This document shows positions 44,101 to 54,900 of a stretch of DNA of 64,000 nucleotides, piece after piece (position 1 is the first letter of the stretch; the number at the start of each line of letters is the position of its first letter). Both the position numbers and the translations under genes were made by a program. The stretch comes from Cristatella mucedo (lineage: Eukaryota; Bryozoa; Phylactolaemata; Cristatellidae), in assembly GCA_009760855.2 (NCBI GenBank), contig WPIO01000001.1:9728001-9792000 (forward strand), written 5' to 3'. Below the pieces are notes generated by a model. It was not told the DNA's origin and ran no database searches. It saw only the letters and a program-made list of their open reading frames with translations.

Positions 44101-46338
44101 TATATAGTATGGATGCAGCACGTCAGCAGCTTATACGCCGCCGCCATGCTTTGGCTGCTAAGGGCATAGTGCCTATAGCAGGACGTCGTATTCGCTGGTT
44201 ACCTAGCCTCGTGCTTGATGAGATGGCAGCAGCCTGCCTGCTTACGAGGACGGCATGTACTGTTTAGTAGCTTACTGGGACGGCTGTTTAATGCTGGTTG
44301 GTGAACCGGATCACAGCTCTACGGGGCATAGTGCAACCTGCACCGACAACCTAATCGGGCGACCTGGAGGCTTGCCGAGCGTTCTGGGTGGGCGAGGCAA
44401 TGGGCTGCAACTTCGTCGATTGTGAGGTTGATACCCTGCTAGACGGCGTGTTCCGGAGGACGGACGACGATGATGGCCAGCTCCTGCTGCCGTTCTCGGA
44501 CGATGAAGCCGCACGGCTGGGTCGGGCGAACAACACCTCGCCGGGGGGCCGACCGCCTCGAATACAGGCACCTCCTCTCGCTCGACCCAGGCTGCGGAGC
44601 CACTGTCCTAAACGCCTGCCTGCACTTTCGAGACGTTCCTCCCTCGTGGAAGGTTGGCTCGACCATCCTATTACACAAGCAGAGAGACGCCACACTGCCT
44701 GGGAACTTTAGGCCTATCAAGCTCCTGCCGGCTCTCTACAAACTCACGTCGGGGGCTTTGGCTGCTAGACTTGTCGAACAACACCTCGCTTGCGGATGGC
44801 TCTCTGCGAAGCAGGCCTTTCTGCCGGGCGTCGAGGGCTGCCTCGAGCGATTCTTCTTGGTCGAGGCCGCCTTTAGCACGGCCAACGACTACCGTTCCAA
44901 CAGCCGCTCGCTGTACGCAGCCTTCCTGGACCTACATAACGTGTTTGGCAGCGTCCCGCCCTCGACGATCACGGGTGCCCTGCGCAGCGTCGGGGCGGGC
45001 CTAGACTTCTGCGGGTTTGTGGAGCGACTATACATAGATGCATCGATAATGCTGCACGTGCGAGACCAAGACCTTGAGTCGTTTAATGCGACAGCAGGCG
45101 TGCGGCATGGCTATTCACTGTCGCCCTATCTGTTTTATGTGGCAATGGAACCAGTCGTGAGGTAGTTCCTGGCACGCGAGGCTTCAGACTTCTGGATGGG
45201 CGACTCGAACCTCACCGTCTGCACTCTCACCGATGACCTGGCTCTTCTCATCGTCTTGACTCTTCTAATCGTCGCGGCACGGACTGCAGGAACTCGCATT
45301 AGCAACAGGGGAGGCCGCCAACACTCTTGGACTACACTTCCGCCCCGAGAAATGTTGCTCCGCCGGTCAGCTCGGCAAGCCCCGCACGACGGTAAGCGTC
45401 CGCCTTCATGGCGCTGACATTCCCAGCCTGCCCGATGGCGAAGCAGTTTTATACCTGGGTGCTCCGCAGGGCCTCAGCTACCCCAGGGCGGACATCGAGA
45501 AGGCGTGCCCGACCCTTACGAGGGACATCCATACACTGCACGCCTAACTCCTCGCCCCTTGCAGAAGCTGGACGCCTTGCGGACGATCTTACTACCCAGA
45601 CTCAAATACCTGTGCCGAACGAGGATGGCGCCAGCCCGGCTGCTCACGCCAACGGAAGCTGCTGCTATGCGCCTGTGCTGGACCGCCTGCTGCCTCCCCC
45701 AACGCTCGTCCGCTCACTTCCCGATCGCTCCGCGAATGGCTGGTGAGCTGGATGTGGTGCGACTCGGAGACCCGAAGCGATGACGCTCGGCCCGACGTCG
45801 TATTCAAACCGGCTGAGATGGTAACCGACAAGCGTCGCCTCCAGAGGTCTGCCGCTGGAGAAGAGTAGGCTGCCCAGCACGACCAGGACAAAGTGCTCCG
45901 GCGCCTTCGAACCGAAAAACTTCGGTACCCACAGCCACTTCTTTCGGACCTACCTCGGAGTGTCGTTCAAGGCCTGGCGCTTCGTTCATTGAGCCCGCCT
46001 AAACCTGCTTCCGGTGCGCACCACAAACCACGTGCCAACCCGCATGCCATCGTTGCTCAGAGGTAAGGGATACGCTGCCGCATTCGCCCTCGAGCTGCCG
46101 CCTGGTGATGCCGGCCGTCAGGGCCAGGCACGACGCGATCCTGAACCGTCTCTACGACACCTTGCCGGATCACCTTCGATAATGGAAGACGCTGGACAGA
46201 CGAGCTTCGGTGAGCGACAGCTCATTGCGCCCGGACCATTTCATCGAGGATGGGACAACCGCATACATCATCGACGTGGGGGTCCCCTTCGACCACGACG
46301 AGGATGCATACACTACTAGAGTAGAGGCTGTCAAATAG
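44100..46338 (+). mobile_element. Decayed R2/NeSL-type non-LTR retrotransposon
   Basis: The reverse transcriptase frame (44470-about 45300) has PPSWKVGSTILLHK, GNFRPIKLLPALYKL, SLYAAFLDLHNVFGSVP, GVRHGYSLSPYLFYVAM and LTDDLALL. LTDD stands where YADD is expected, and there is an in-frame TAG at 45163. The C-terminal part (46117-46338) has RARHDAILNRLYDTLPDHL and RPDHFIEDGTTAYIIDVGVP. The PD-x12-D spacing is the signature of the restriction-like endonuclease of R2/R4/NeSL-type elements. Frameshifts and stops make it inactive. The exact clade is not resolved. It is GC-rich compared with its flanks. Confidence 0.85.
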
Positions 46339-48135
46339 CTTTTACTAAGCAATAGATATGAACTTAATATCTTAAGGTGTGAATGCTCCTGATTATTGCC
46401 GTGTTCCGCCACTGTCGGTATGTGCACTGGTGCTAGGCCTACAAGCCGTTAGCCGCGATTGATTGCACGGCTCAGAGCTTCACCGGTATGCGTCCCGTGT
46501 CGGCTAAGACTAGAGCCGCTAATTAAGAGCAGCTATGTTTTCGGCCTGGTTCAATTTCGACGTGGAAGCTGCAAGTCGTTCAAGATTGAGATTCTGCTAT
46601 TTACCTTCCTAGGTATTCTTAATTCTCGGAGTCGCAGCGCGAGCTCAGATTGCCTCGCGGGCGGTTAACTTGCTACGGCGGAATCGATGAGCTATTTTTT
46701 TAACTTTCATCGGCTCTCATCTTTTGCTCTGGTGCCTCAGATAGCGGTCACCTCTTAAGGAGATAATGCCATGCCAAGGGGAGCTTGTGGCTCCAATTAT
46801 TTATTTTCCCAAAACGCTGTTGCTACATCAAGTTCTTTGACACAAGTGCCGAGTTCGTGACGGTACTAGCCTTGCATGCGCGTGACTAATACTGCAAGAG
46901 CATTCACCTCCAAGCAAGCTTGGCGAGTTCCAGACGCTGCCTCGATTCACGGAAGCCGTATGCCGACTGCAGCAAGGCACTGCAGTAATACAGAGCAGCC
47001 GCAACTTTAGCATAGCAAGGGCAGATTCTTAGCGTCGAGCAGTCGATTTGACGGCCACAAAAGACAAAATCAACGAGACTTAGCCCAGGGGTAAGATGCT
47101 CGCTCTCCACGACTCAGTCGTATGTTCGAAGCCGAAGCCTCGAGTAAAACTATCTTTTGAATGGTCCTTTTTATACAACTTAAACATAGACTACAGTTTT
47201 CGGTTCAAAAACCGCTACAATTGAACGCCCGCTAAAAATTAATCTCAAGCTCTGCTATAGTCTCGCCGCTTTAGCAAGAACGCGTTTCGTTTTGGCACCG
47301 TAAGTCGGAGCCACTAATTAAGGGCAACCCGAACCGTTTCCTACTGAAGTTTAAAAGCTGGAGGCTTGGAACCTGTAGCGAAGCCATGGGGCGGCATGAG
47401 CTATTTGCTGCCCTGCACTGGGGCCACTCCTATTCCTACGGGCCGCGACTAACGAAGGCAACAATGAAGAATTACTGTATGTCTTAAAACCGCTAAATAA
47501 GCAACTTCTGAACTCGCATCGAGTTAATGCCATGCGCTATAATTTTTCATTAATTGCGGGTCCAGTCCCACCTCATTGAAAATCTTTCGGGTCTTGCTCC
47601 CCCCTAGATAAAAATTCTGGCTCTACCATAGCTTGAGACCGCGGGGTTCTGGGCGACAAGTGATCGTGCAACTGCTCTCGCTCTGTAACCCCACCCCGGG
47701 ATCGTTCCATTGAAACTCGAGTACGTGCGAGCCTAAATCGCTATACATCGCAATTGCTCGCATTAAGTAGGCACTATCATCTTGAGATGGGCGAGTTAGT
47801 AAGAAAAACTCAAATTATCCTCTGGTTCGACTTCCGACCGACCGACTGAGGAGGCGATCGAGCAGTTTCGCGTAATAAGCACGCGGGCCTGCATTGCTGA
47901 AAAGATTTTGTTATCCTGGGGCGCTGTGGAAACGCATTGTTCTTATTGTTCCCGTGCCATGGTGAGCGAGTGGTCTAACATTTAGGTTACGCCCGACATA
48001 ACAATTTCGTGATAGAAATTTGGAGGTCAATCCCAGTCACTCTAGTTTAAGTTCTCACGCTTGCATTTACTGCATGAAAAGAGGTCCCGTGTGCTCGACG
48101 AAAGGTACAGCTATTGAGCGACTGGACGGAGCTAA
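46339..48135. other. Intergenic, mostly unrecognised
   Basis: Apart from a SINE-B head at 47078-47145 I see no known element. Two related short phrases (GAGCCGCTAATTAAGAGCA near 46513 and GAGCCACTAATTAAGGGCA near 47309) hint at a dispersed repeat. Confidence 0.5.
47078..47145 (+). mobile_element. SINE-B head only
   Basis: GACTTAGCCCAGGGGTAAGA, then GCTCTCCACGACTCAGTCGT and a decayed B box ATGTTCGAAGCC. The tail is missing. Confidence 0.6.
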
Positions 48136-48139
48136 TTTA

Positions 48140-49025
48140 ATGCATCTTCGTCTGTAGCTCCACAAAGCTATGAAGACTAAGTAGGTTGTACGCATGTGAG
48201 TTTAATATAACACGCTCGAAGTCTAAGCAGCTTTCTGTATTCATATGGCAGCCAACAGCAATCGATGAGGTGAGTAGCATGAAAGTAGCAGCTCAGGACG
48301 GCTGGAAAGGATGCGAAACATTCGGTCGCAGCAGAGTTTTTGTCATTGCATAAGAAATTGGAAATGAGCTCCTCAGTCTAGGAGGACCTGCAAGCAATAG
48401 CAAAAGCAATAGCTAAAAGCAATAGTCACCATAGGTTCTAAGCGTAGTAATGGAGCAGCTTATTTCATTTTCCATTGAGGACCAGAAGGCACGAGGGAGC
48501 TGAAACTGGTGCAGCAGTACAGCTATATCTGAAGCCTTGTGGGTCAGTGTAAGAAGTTTGCTCTGTATCCGTTGATCAACAGGCAGCTGTCCCAGCTCTT
48601 TTAGTAAAGGAAACACGCGGTCAAACGTCTGGGATATGAAAGCTAGCCTTGCAGCCATATTCATAGCCATTTACAGTGGCCTAGTTGCTTTCTTTGTAGC
48701 CCAGCCAAGAGCGAATTACAATAATCAAGCCGAGACAGAACTTATCAAGGAGCTAGTTAAAATGTTTTGCAAGCCACTGTGGAAGACAGCTCCTAATCTT
48801 GGATAGGGATCGGACGTAATGGCTGGCTGTAGAAGCAGTCTTCTGAATGAAGCTTTTAAAATTTAGGCAGCTGTCAAAAACGGCACCTAAATTTAGAGCA
48901 CATGGTGACGGTCGCACAAAAGCTTCACCTATTAGAAGAGCAAAGCCTTCTAATCCAGCCTCACGCTTAGGGTGTCCTATGTGCAGCAGTTCAGTTTTAT
49001 CGTCGTTTAGTTTCGAGAAATTTTA
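48140..49025 (-). mobile_element. LINE-B 3' half
   Basis: On the minus strand it encodes NMAARLAFISQTFDRVFPLL, KELGQLPVDQRIQSKLLTL and THKASDIA. It also has the 3' end with CTTCATAGCTTTGTGGAG and GACGAAGAT, as in the other LINE-B copies. It continues to KLNDD-like relics near 49015. Confidence 0.8.
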
Positions 49026-49800
49026 GCTGCTGGTGCATAAGGGCTTTTTCAGAATCCCAGCCAAAACCCAGTGGCATTAGTTTAGTATGGACAGAACCAT
49101 GGAGCTAGTTAAATTTTTAGCAAGCCGCCAGAGTACACAGCCCCAAATCTTAGACAGAGATGTAATGGTTAGCTCCGGAGGTAGTCTTCTAAAGGAAATT
49201 TTCAAAATTTAAGCAGTTACCATAGAAGATACCTAAACTCTGAGCACATGGTGAGGGACTCACAAGCGCATCGCCTATTGGAAGAGCAAAGTCTGCCAGT
49301 CCAGCCAACAGGCTTGGGGTGCCCTATTAGCAGTTCGATTTTATCGTCGGGGGGGGGGGGGTTAAGGAAATTGTCCGACCTCTACGATTGAACGTGTGCA
49401 AGGTGGCAAGCGTTCGCTTTACCAGTCACTTCATCAGATTCCGACAGTTTACAAGATAAATACAGTTCGGTAACATCCACTTCCAAGTGACTGCCGATCT
49501 CGTGAGCCATGATCACTTTTCCCAGAGGCTCAGTATAAATGAAGAACAGCAAAGGACCTAGAACGGACCCATATGAAACTCCACAGGTGACTGACTGGGG
49601 TGCTGGATGAGAATTGACCAGCACACGATGCGGATCGAGCGGACGCGAGCGCGATTTGAACGACGCCGGTGCATCGCCTGTCAGACCGATCGCTGTTCTC
49701 AATCGCTCAAGTAGGATATCGCGACCAATACCAGGCGAACGCATCGATTGGATCAAGCAGGGCCAGGACAGTGACACTATCGCCATCGTTGATTTTTTTA
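49026..49800 (-). mobile_element. LINE-B-like fragment with reverse transcriptase motifs
   Basis: On the minus strand: RLRTAIGLTGDAPASFKSRS, GVSYGSVLGPLLFFIYTEPL and a degraded active site VDVTELYLS where YADDTQLYLS is expected. Its low-coordinate half (49100-49348) duplicates 48750-49012, so it may be a second copy joined to the first. Confidence 0.75.
49349..49361. repeat. Poly-G run
   Basis: Thirteen consecutive G inside the LINE-B-like fragment. Confidence 0.95.
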
Positions 49801-50904
49801 AGCTGAATTAGGATAGCACTATAAGCACGATGTGTGGGTCAACTTTCATTGGTAAGAGATTGATGTGTTAATATAGCTTGTGCATGCTGCTAAGCGGTAC
49901 GCATCTTCTCTTTGTAATCGCCTTTTCTTCGCTCATTTATCAAATTGAATTTTTAAGCACAGTGGCAGTTGGACACCCTCGAAACGCACATAAGAATTAC
50001 GTGCTATTCTAGCATCTTAAGGGGTGTAGATGCCCGTTATCTACCGTTCTTTCTCCAGTAGGCTGCAGCGTTATGGTCAGGAGGCTCGCTTCAAGCGCGA
50101 TGCCTCAGATTTGAAGCAAGTCCGCACTGCTACATACCTCTACAGCCTCAATGCCGTGCACGCAAACTGTCCCCTGCTTAAGATTAAACTGATAGGGATT
50201 CCCCAAAGTCGTATGCCCTCAAACGACCGGGGAGCGTGTGAGTTATGTAATGCCATATATCTCCGTCTATACCACCACAAAGTTACAAAGACTGATTCGA
50301 AGGTGAACCGAATGCCCAAGGTCAAGTTACAGGAGTCAGCACCGCATTGGCAATCCAGACACTAGCGTATGCAAATAACAGCAAAACCGCACGTAGAGCA
50401 GTACCTCAAAACGACTAAATCCGCAGCGCCAATTAAGTTAGCTGTGAACGAGCCTCAACATCCAAATTATACAGAAAGCATGGGGCGTAACTGCCGATAA
50501 GAAAAATACTTGATGAGTCACTCTTGAGTATTCGGTCTTCCAACTAACCATATTGCATCACAAACGGCCGACGACTGACACTCCGACTCTATGGGCCAGG
50601 GGCGAGGTGAGGACGGCAGGGGTCACGGCTGGAAGCGTATGTACTCGTGACGCCCTAGCAGCTTTCACTGTAAAGGGCATTACTTTCGCAGACAAGCGAA
50701 AGTGGTTTAAAAATATTTCATAAAATTTGCAATGCCGCCTGCTAGGTTTATGTGACGTCACAAATATCAACATTAATTCGGAAGTGAGGCTGTCGAGATG
50801 CTGCGTTACTACCCCCGACCTGCACCGTGCCTGTACCTACCAATCGGGCTTCCTACGCCGCATTCAAGTGTGCGCTCTCTTACTTACACACGTAGGCCCG
50901 CTTG
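49801..50904. other. Upstream region of ARIH1
   Basis: It contains a short LINE-B 3'-end relic at about 50255-50310 and the CRE-like site at 50753. The rest is presumed promoter and 5' UTR. No TATA box is clear. Confidence 0.5.
50753..50760. promoter_or_regulatory. Palindromic CRE-like site upstream of ARIH1
   Basis: A perfect TGACGTCA, the consensus for CREB/ATF factors, about 145 bases before the start codon of the ariadne gene. Its position suits a proximal promoter element, but the transcription start is not visible. The same eight bases occur once elsewhere, at 35368-35375, with no gene nearby. Confidence 0.4.
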
Positions 50905-51111
50905 ATGGATATTGAAGACGATAATATGGCCGAAGATTCGACGAGTGGTGAGGACAGCGACGGCAATGACCACTGGATTATGGAACCTGAAGTTAGTAGT
51001 ACAACGCAGGAAAGTGGTGAGACCGAGGATTTCCCGCACCAAGTCCTGACACCTGACGAAATTATGCGACACATGTCCGAATGTATTGAAGATGTTAAGA
51101 CCGTTGTGCAG
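50905..51111 (+). CDS. ARIH1: ARIH1 exon 1: acidic N terminus and UBA-like region
   Basis: Residues 1-69, donor CAG|GTGTAG, phase 0. It starts at ATG with an in-frame TAG twelve bases upstream, so the frame cannot extend within this exon. That TAG could also be a splice acceptor for a 5' UTR exon. The start MDIEDDNMAEDSTSGEDSD is acidic like the family. VLTPDEIMRHMSECIEDV matches VLTAEQILQHMVECIREV of human ARIH1. Confidence 0.92.
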
Positions 51112-51373
51112 GTGTAGTATACTCCCGCAGATCGTTCCTAGGTCTCTCTCTCTCTCTCCCTCTCTCTCTCTCTCCCTCTCTCTCTCTCTCTCGCCAACGT
51201 TAAGATGGCCCCTCTTTGGTAGCCGGCTTTCCTTTGAAAAGTTGCTGGTTCAGGGCTTGCTTTTAAAAATGCTGTCACTCGAAATTTTTTATACTTTGAG
51301 CAAAGTATGAAATATTTTGGCTATGTGTTACTTCGCGGTTCCTTCAACTCAACAATGTGGATTTTATTTTTAG
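51112..51373 (+). other. ARIH1 intron 1 with TC microsatellite
   Basis: The intron contains a CT-rich repeat at 51140-51193 and no other feature. Confidence 0.8.
51140..51193. repeat. (TC)n microsatellite
   Basis: TC repeat with CCC breaks in ARIH1 intron 1. Confidence 0.95.
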
Positions 51374-51441
51374 TTACCACCAACTTGCGTACGGATCTTA
51401 CTCAATCATTTCCGCTGGGATAAGGAGAAACTAATGGAAAG
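51374..51441 (+). CDS. ARIH1: ARIH1 exon 2: UBA-like region
   Basis: Residues 70-92, phase 0 start and phase 2 end, acceptor ATTTTTAG, donor AG|GTGACC. It encodes VRILLNHFRWDKEKLMER, nearly identical to TRILLSHFNWDKEKLMERY of human ARIH1. Confidence 0.95.
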
Positions 51442-51565
51442 GTGACCACGTTTTCTTAAGTGGAATGGTTCAGGCAGCGTGATTTCACTTTTCGACAGCT
51501 TGCAGGAGACTGTCAGCTAGTTGACCTTGCCGGGCCGCAGCTCGTTACCCTGTTTTTTTTTACAG

Positions 51566-51665
51566 GTTCTATGATGGAGACCAGGAGAAGTTGTTTGCCG
51601 AGGCACATGTAGTCAGTCCGTTCAAGCGGTCGGCGCCTTCTAAAACCACCAAGATACCCACAGTG
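51566..51665 (+). CDS. ARIH1: ARIH1 exon 3
   Basis: Residues 93-125, phase 2 start and phase 0 end, acceptor TTTTTTTACAG, donor GTG|GTAGGC. It encodes FYDGDQEKLFAEAHVVSP, matching YFDGNLEKLFAECHVINP of human ARIH1, followed by a basic, less conserved linker. Confidence 0.93.
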
Positions 51666-51745
51666 GTAGGCTTTCTCAGCACATTCACCCAGAGTTTCGC
51701 GATATTAGCTCATTGCACATTGCAAATATACATGTTACTTTTCAG

Positions 51746-51823
51746 CGGACTACTCGCTCATCATCATCTGCTTCGGCTCAGCCATCTGAATGCGAAATCT
51801 GCTTTCTAACGTACCCTCCTACA
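51746..51823 (+). CDS. ARIH1: ARIH1 exon 4: start of RING1
   Basis: Residues 126-151, phase 0 at both ends, acceptor CTTTTCAG, donor ACA|GTAAGG. A serine-rich linker leads to SECEICFLTYPPT, which holds the first zinc ligand pair C141 and C144. Confidence 0.93.
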
Positions 51824-51943
51824 GTAAGGCAGACTTAGCTACTTAGCTGCTGGTGGCAAGACGTTCCACTGTGCCCATTGCTGGCTCCAATGAGTTGAGG
51901 CGCTGATGGAGGATAGTGTTCTTCACTATCATTTTGCTTACAG

Positions 51944-52036
51944 ATGATGACTGGCCTAGAATGCGGCCATAAGTTCTGTACACAGTGCTGGATAGAATAT
52001 TTAACCACTAAAATAATGGATGAAGGAATGGGGCAG
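51944..52036 (+). CDS. ARIH1: ARIH1 exon 5: RING1
   Basis: Residues 152-182, phase 0 at both ends, acceptor TTGCTTACAG, donor CAG|GTAAAT. It encodes [19 protein letters not shown] and KIMDEGMGQ, almost unchanged from human ARIH1, with zinc ligands C158, H160, C163 and C166. Confidence 0.97.
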
Positions 52037-52289
52037 GTAAATTCTTATTATTTTCATGGTATGATCCGTCAATGTGTACCTACTGTTCTAAGCACCTCAA
52101 ATCCATGCCATATCGCTGCCGGATTTCGCTACGGGTCTTTAGTACAATGCTGCTACCATGGACTGTGGCAAACATTCATTTTGCCCCATTTTATGCCAAG
52201 TGATAACGCTGCGATGGAAGCGTCTTTGAGCTATATTGCTGGTGTCGTGGATGTCACTATGAAATGTATGTATCATTTGTTGTTTACAG

Positions 52290-52345
52290 ACCATATCATG
52301 TGCTGCCCATGGATGTGACATCCTCGTCGACGATGATACGGTCAT
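52290..52345 (+). CDS. ARIH1: ARIH1 exon 6: end of RING1
   Basis: Residues 183-201, phase 0 start and phase 2 end, acceptor TTGTTTACAG, donor AT|GTGAGT. It encodes [18 protein letters not shown] with the last RING1 ligands C186 and C191. It is too short for a long open frame and was found by homology and splice sites. Confidence 0.95.
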
Positions 52346-52433
52346 GTGAGTCATGTCGCCTTTACACAAAGCCGTGTTAACCAACAACACGAACCTTTCC
52401 GGTTTTTAATCCGATGGCATTTCTCTTCTGCAG

Positions 52434-52500
52434 GAGACTTGTTGGGGATTCGAAAGTCCGTCGAAAGTATCAGCACTTGATAACCAACAGTTTTGTTGAG
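52434..52500 (+). CDS. ARIH1: ARIH1 exon 7: RING1-IBR linker
   Basis: Residues 201-223, phase 2 start and phase 0 end, acceptor TCTTCTGCAG, donor GAG|GTATTG. It encodes [20 protein letters not shown], matching [20 protein letters not shown] of human ARIH1. Confidence 0.95.
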
Positions 52501-52637
52501 GTATTGAGCCTTAACCCTTTATTGTTTGGTCTCAACATAGCCAAGAATGGACGCTAAGCAGGACTGATGCTGATATCCCACTCACCTCTTTGTTATCTAT
52601 AACCACACAACATGCTGTTTCTTTTCTTTGCTTGTAG

Positions 52638-52744
52638 TGCAACAAGCTGTTGAGGTGGTGCCCCAGTCCCGACTGTGGCAATGCCATTAAAGTGGCTTGC
52701 CACGACTCTAGGCCGGTCACGTGCAAGTGTGGCACTGTTTTTTG
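52638..52744 (+). CDS. ARIH1: ARIH1 exon 8: IBR
   Basis: Residues 224-259, phase 0 start and phase 2 end, acceptor TTTGCTTGTAG, donor TG|GTAAGA. It encodes CNKLLRWCPSPDCGNAIKV and VTCKCGTVF, with IBR zinc ligands C231, C236, C252 and C254. C259 is completed by the next exon. Confidence 0.95.
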
Positions 52745-52842
52745 GTAAGAGCAGTACTTGCTAGCATCCTGCTTGCTGAAATCGATTCAGTTCAATATTA
52801 GCTGCTGGGATCGAATTTTCCCTCTATCTTGCCATTTTGCAG

Positions 52843-53088
52843 TTTTGGCTGCGGAGAGGCATGGCATGATCCTGTGCGTTGTTACTGGCTGAGGAAGTGG
52901 ATTAAGAAGTGTGACGATGACAGTGAGACGTCTAACTGGATTGCAGCAAATACCAAGGAGTGCCCAAAATGTCACGTAACTATCGAAAAGGACGGTGGCT
53001 GTAATCATATGGTCTGCAAGAACCAGAGCTGCAAGGCCGACTTCTGCTGGGTGTGCCTTGGTCCGTGGGAGCCCCATGGATCTTCATG
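52843..53088 (+). CDS. ARIH1: ARIH1 exon 9: end of IBR and RING2 with catalytic cysteine
   Basis: Residues 259-341, phase 2 at both ends, acceptor CATTTTGCAG, donor TG|GTAAGC. It encodes [12 protein letters not shown], then the nearly invariant [18 protein letters not shown] pattern (here [18 protein letters not shown]). RING2 follows: [18 protein letters not shown] holds catalytic C312, equivalent to human C357. A LINE-A copy begins about ten bases after the donor. Confidence 0.97.
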
Positions 53089-53097
53089 GTAAGCTAC

Positions 53098-53815
53098 GAC
53101 AATGTTCGTGACATCCCGTCTCGACTTCTGCAACTCACTGCTTACTGGCCTACCAGCATGTGCGATCAGGCGATTGCAGCTGGTGCAAAACTCTGCAGCT
53201 AGGCTTGTCTGTCGTGAGTGTCGCAGTTGCCACATCACACCACTTCTTGCCGACCTGCACTGGCTACCAGTCAAGCAACGGATTGACTTCAAGGTTTTGT
53301 CGCTCACTTTTAGGTCCCTTCATTCTATGGCTCCAGCCTATCTCTCAGATATACTACCCCATCAGGCCAAGCATCGTACCACCCATTTTTCGGAATCCAA
53401 CAGTCTACAAATACCTCGTACAAACATTAAATCCTTTGGAGGCCGTGCATTTAGTTCGTATGCTCCCAAAGCCTGGAACTCCCTCCCGACCTGCGTCAGA
53501 ACATCCCCTGACCTGACCACATTTAAAAGGAACTTAAAAGCACACCTATTTAGGATAGCATTTAGTGGTTCCCTGTGATTCGTCCTTCATGTGCTTATGC
53601 GTGCTGACACTGTGCATCCTGCCACTGACCACATTTGCATGCTGACCCTGTGCGTGTCACCCCTAACCATATTATTCATTTTGTTTGTTTTTCAAGCATG
53701 ATTTTACTTACAATTCAATTGCATTTCACTTTGCAGCAAATGTAAAGCGCCTAGAAAGAGATTAAGTTCTCTGAGGGCGCTTTATCAAGTGCAATATTAT
53801 TATTGTTATTATTAT
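53098..53815 (+). mobile_element. LINE-A, 5' truncated, best preserved coding end
   Basis: An open frame (53102-53578) of 158 codons carries RLDFCNSLLTGLPACAIRRL, LQLVQNSAARLVC, DLHWLPVKQRIDFKVL, SLHSMAPAYLSDIL and FGGRAFSSYAPKAWNSLP. This is the C-terminal region of the LINE-A ORF2 and is intact to its stop. The 3' UTR, hairpin tail and ATT tract follow. It is the youngest-looking copy in the window. Confidence 0.9.
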
Positions 53816-54289
53816 TGTGTGAGACAAGACTAGCTGGCAGCTCTCATTTGACCCGCAGATTGGCTTGGACTGATGATGCCCATTGGCTGATGCTGCCCCA
53901 AGCATCCAGCGTGGGTGCAGCTTGCCTCGGTTTTCTGGGAGGGGTCTCTCATGGACGGCATGATGCACGGGCTGTGCATAGCTTCTCGTTGGCATTTTGC
54001 GCACGTGTACGCACACATGCTCACACTCATGTATGTATGCATACGGTTGCTGGTGGCTAACCACCCAGTTGCTGGGTCTTACTAATGTGCTAAATATCTT
54101 ATGTTCCAAGCTGTGTTGAACGTTCCCCAGTGTGAACGGTCCCCAGCCTGCTGAGGCACACCCCCCCCACTGTTGATGCTGGCTTAGCCTCCAAATGTGC
54201 ACCCTTGCTGCTTGCTACCCTTGTTCAGGCACGGAAACTTGTGGATCTTTGGCTGGCATAAACTCAGGAGGAGGATAATAATGAGGCAG

Positions 54290-54900
54290 AGTTTGGTGCT
54301 ACCTAAAAAAGCCACCAGGCCACTGCAGCTGGTGATCAATGTAGCTGCAAGGTTATTTAACAAATCTCAGAGGTTCAGCCATGTGTCTCCTTTGCTGAAG
54401 GAGCTTTTATGGCTACCGGTTAGTCAATTGATACAGAGTAAAATTCTTTTGCTGACCCATAAGACCGCCATGGCTTGGCTTGGCTCCTTCATGCCTAGCT
54501 GAACTGCTGCACCAGTTTCAGCCTCCTCGTGCCCTCAGGTCCTCTATGGACAATACGTTAGCCATTTCATTTCTCCACCTTTGGGTCGTTGGCGACAAAG
54601 GCTTTTGCTCTCCAGGTCCGAGACTGTGGAATTCACTTCTATCAATCTTATGCAAAGACATCCAAGCTCTGGCACATGCTTTCCAGCCATCCTGAGCTGC
54701 TACTTCCGTGCCACTCACTTCTTCAACTGCCCTCCTGACTCAGCTGTGCTTCTTAATTTCTTTGTTTTGCATGAGATGAAGTCTGTTGGCTACCATATGC
54801 ACACCGAAAGCTGCTTACACTTGAGTATGCTATAGAAAACTCTCCAGCTTTAGAAAACTCCAGCGTAACACCGGCATAGTCTCTACGTCTTAGTGGCACT
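54290..54900 (+). mobile_element. LINE-B fragment, diverged
   Basis: It encodes NVAARLFNKSQRFSHVSPLL, KELLWLPVSQLIQSKILLL, then shifted frames with ELLHQFQPPRALRSSMDN. The tail contains the CTTAGTGGC and GAGATGCATTACA region. It is more diverged than the copy at 56170. Confidence 0.8.
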
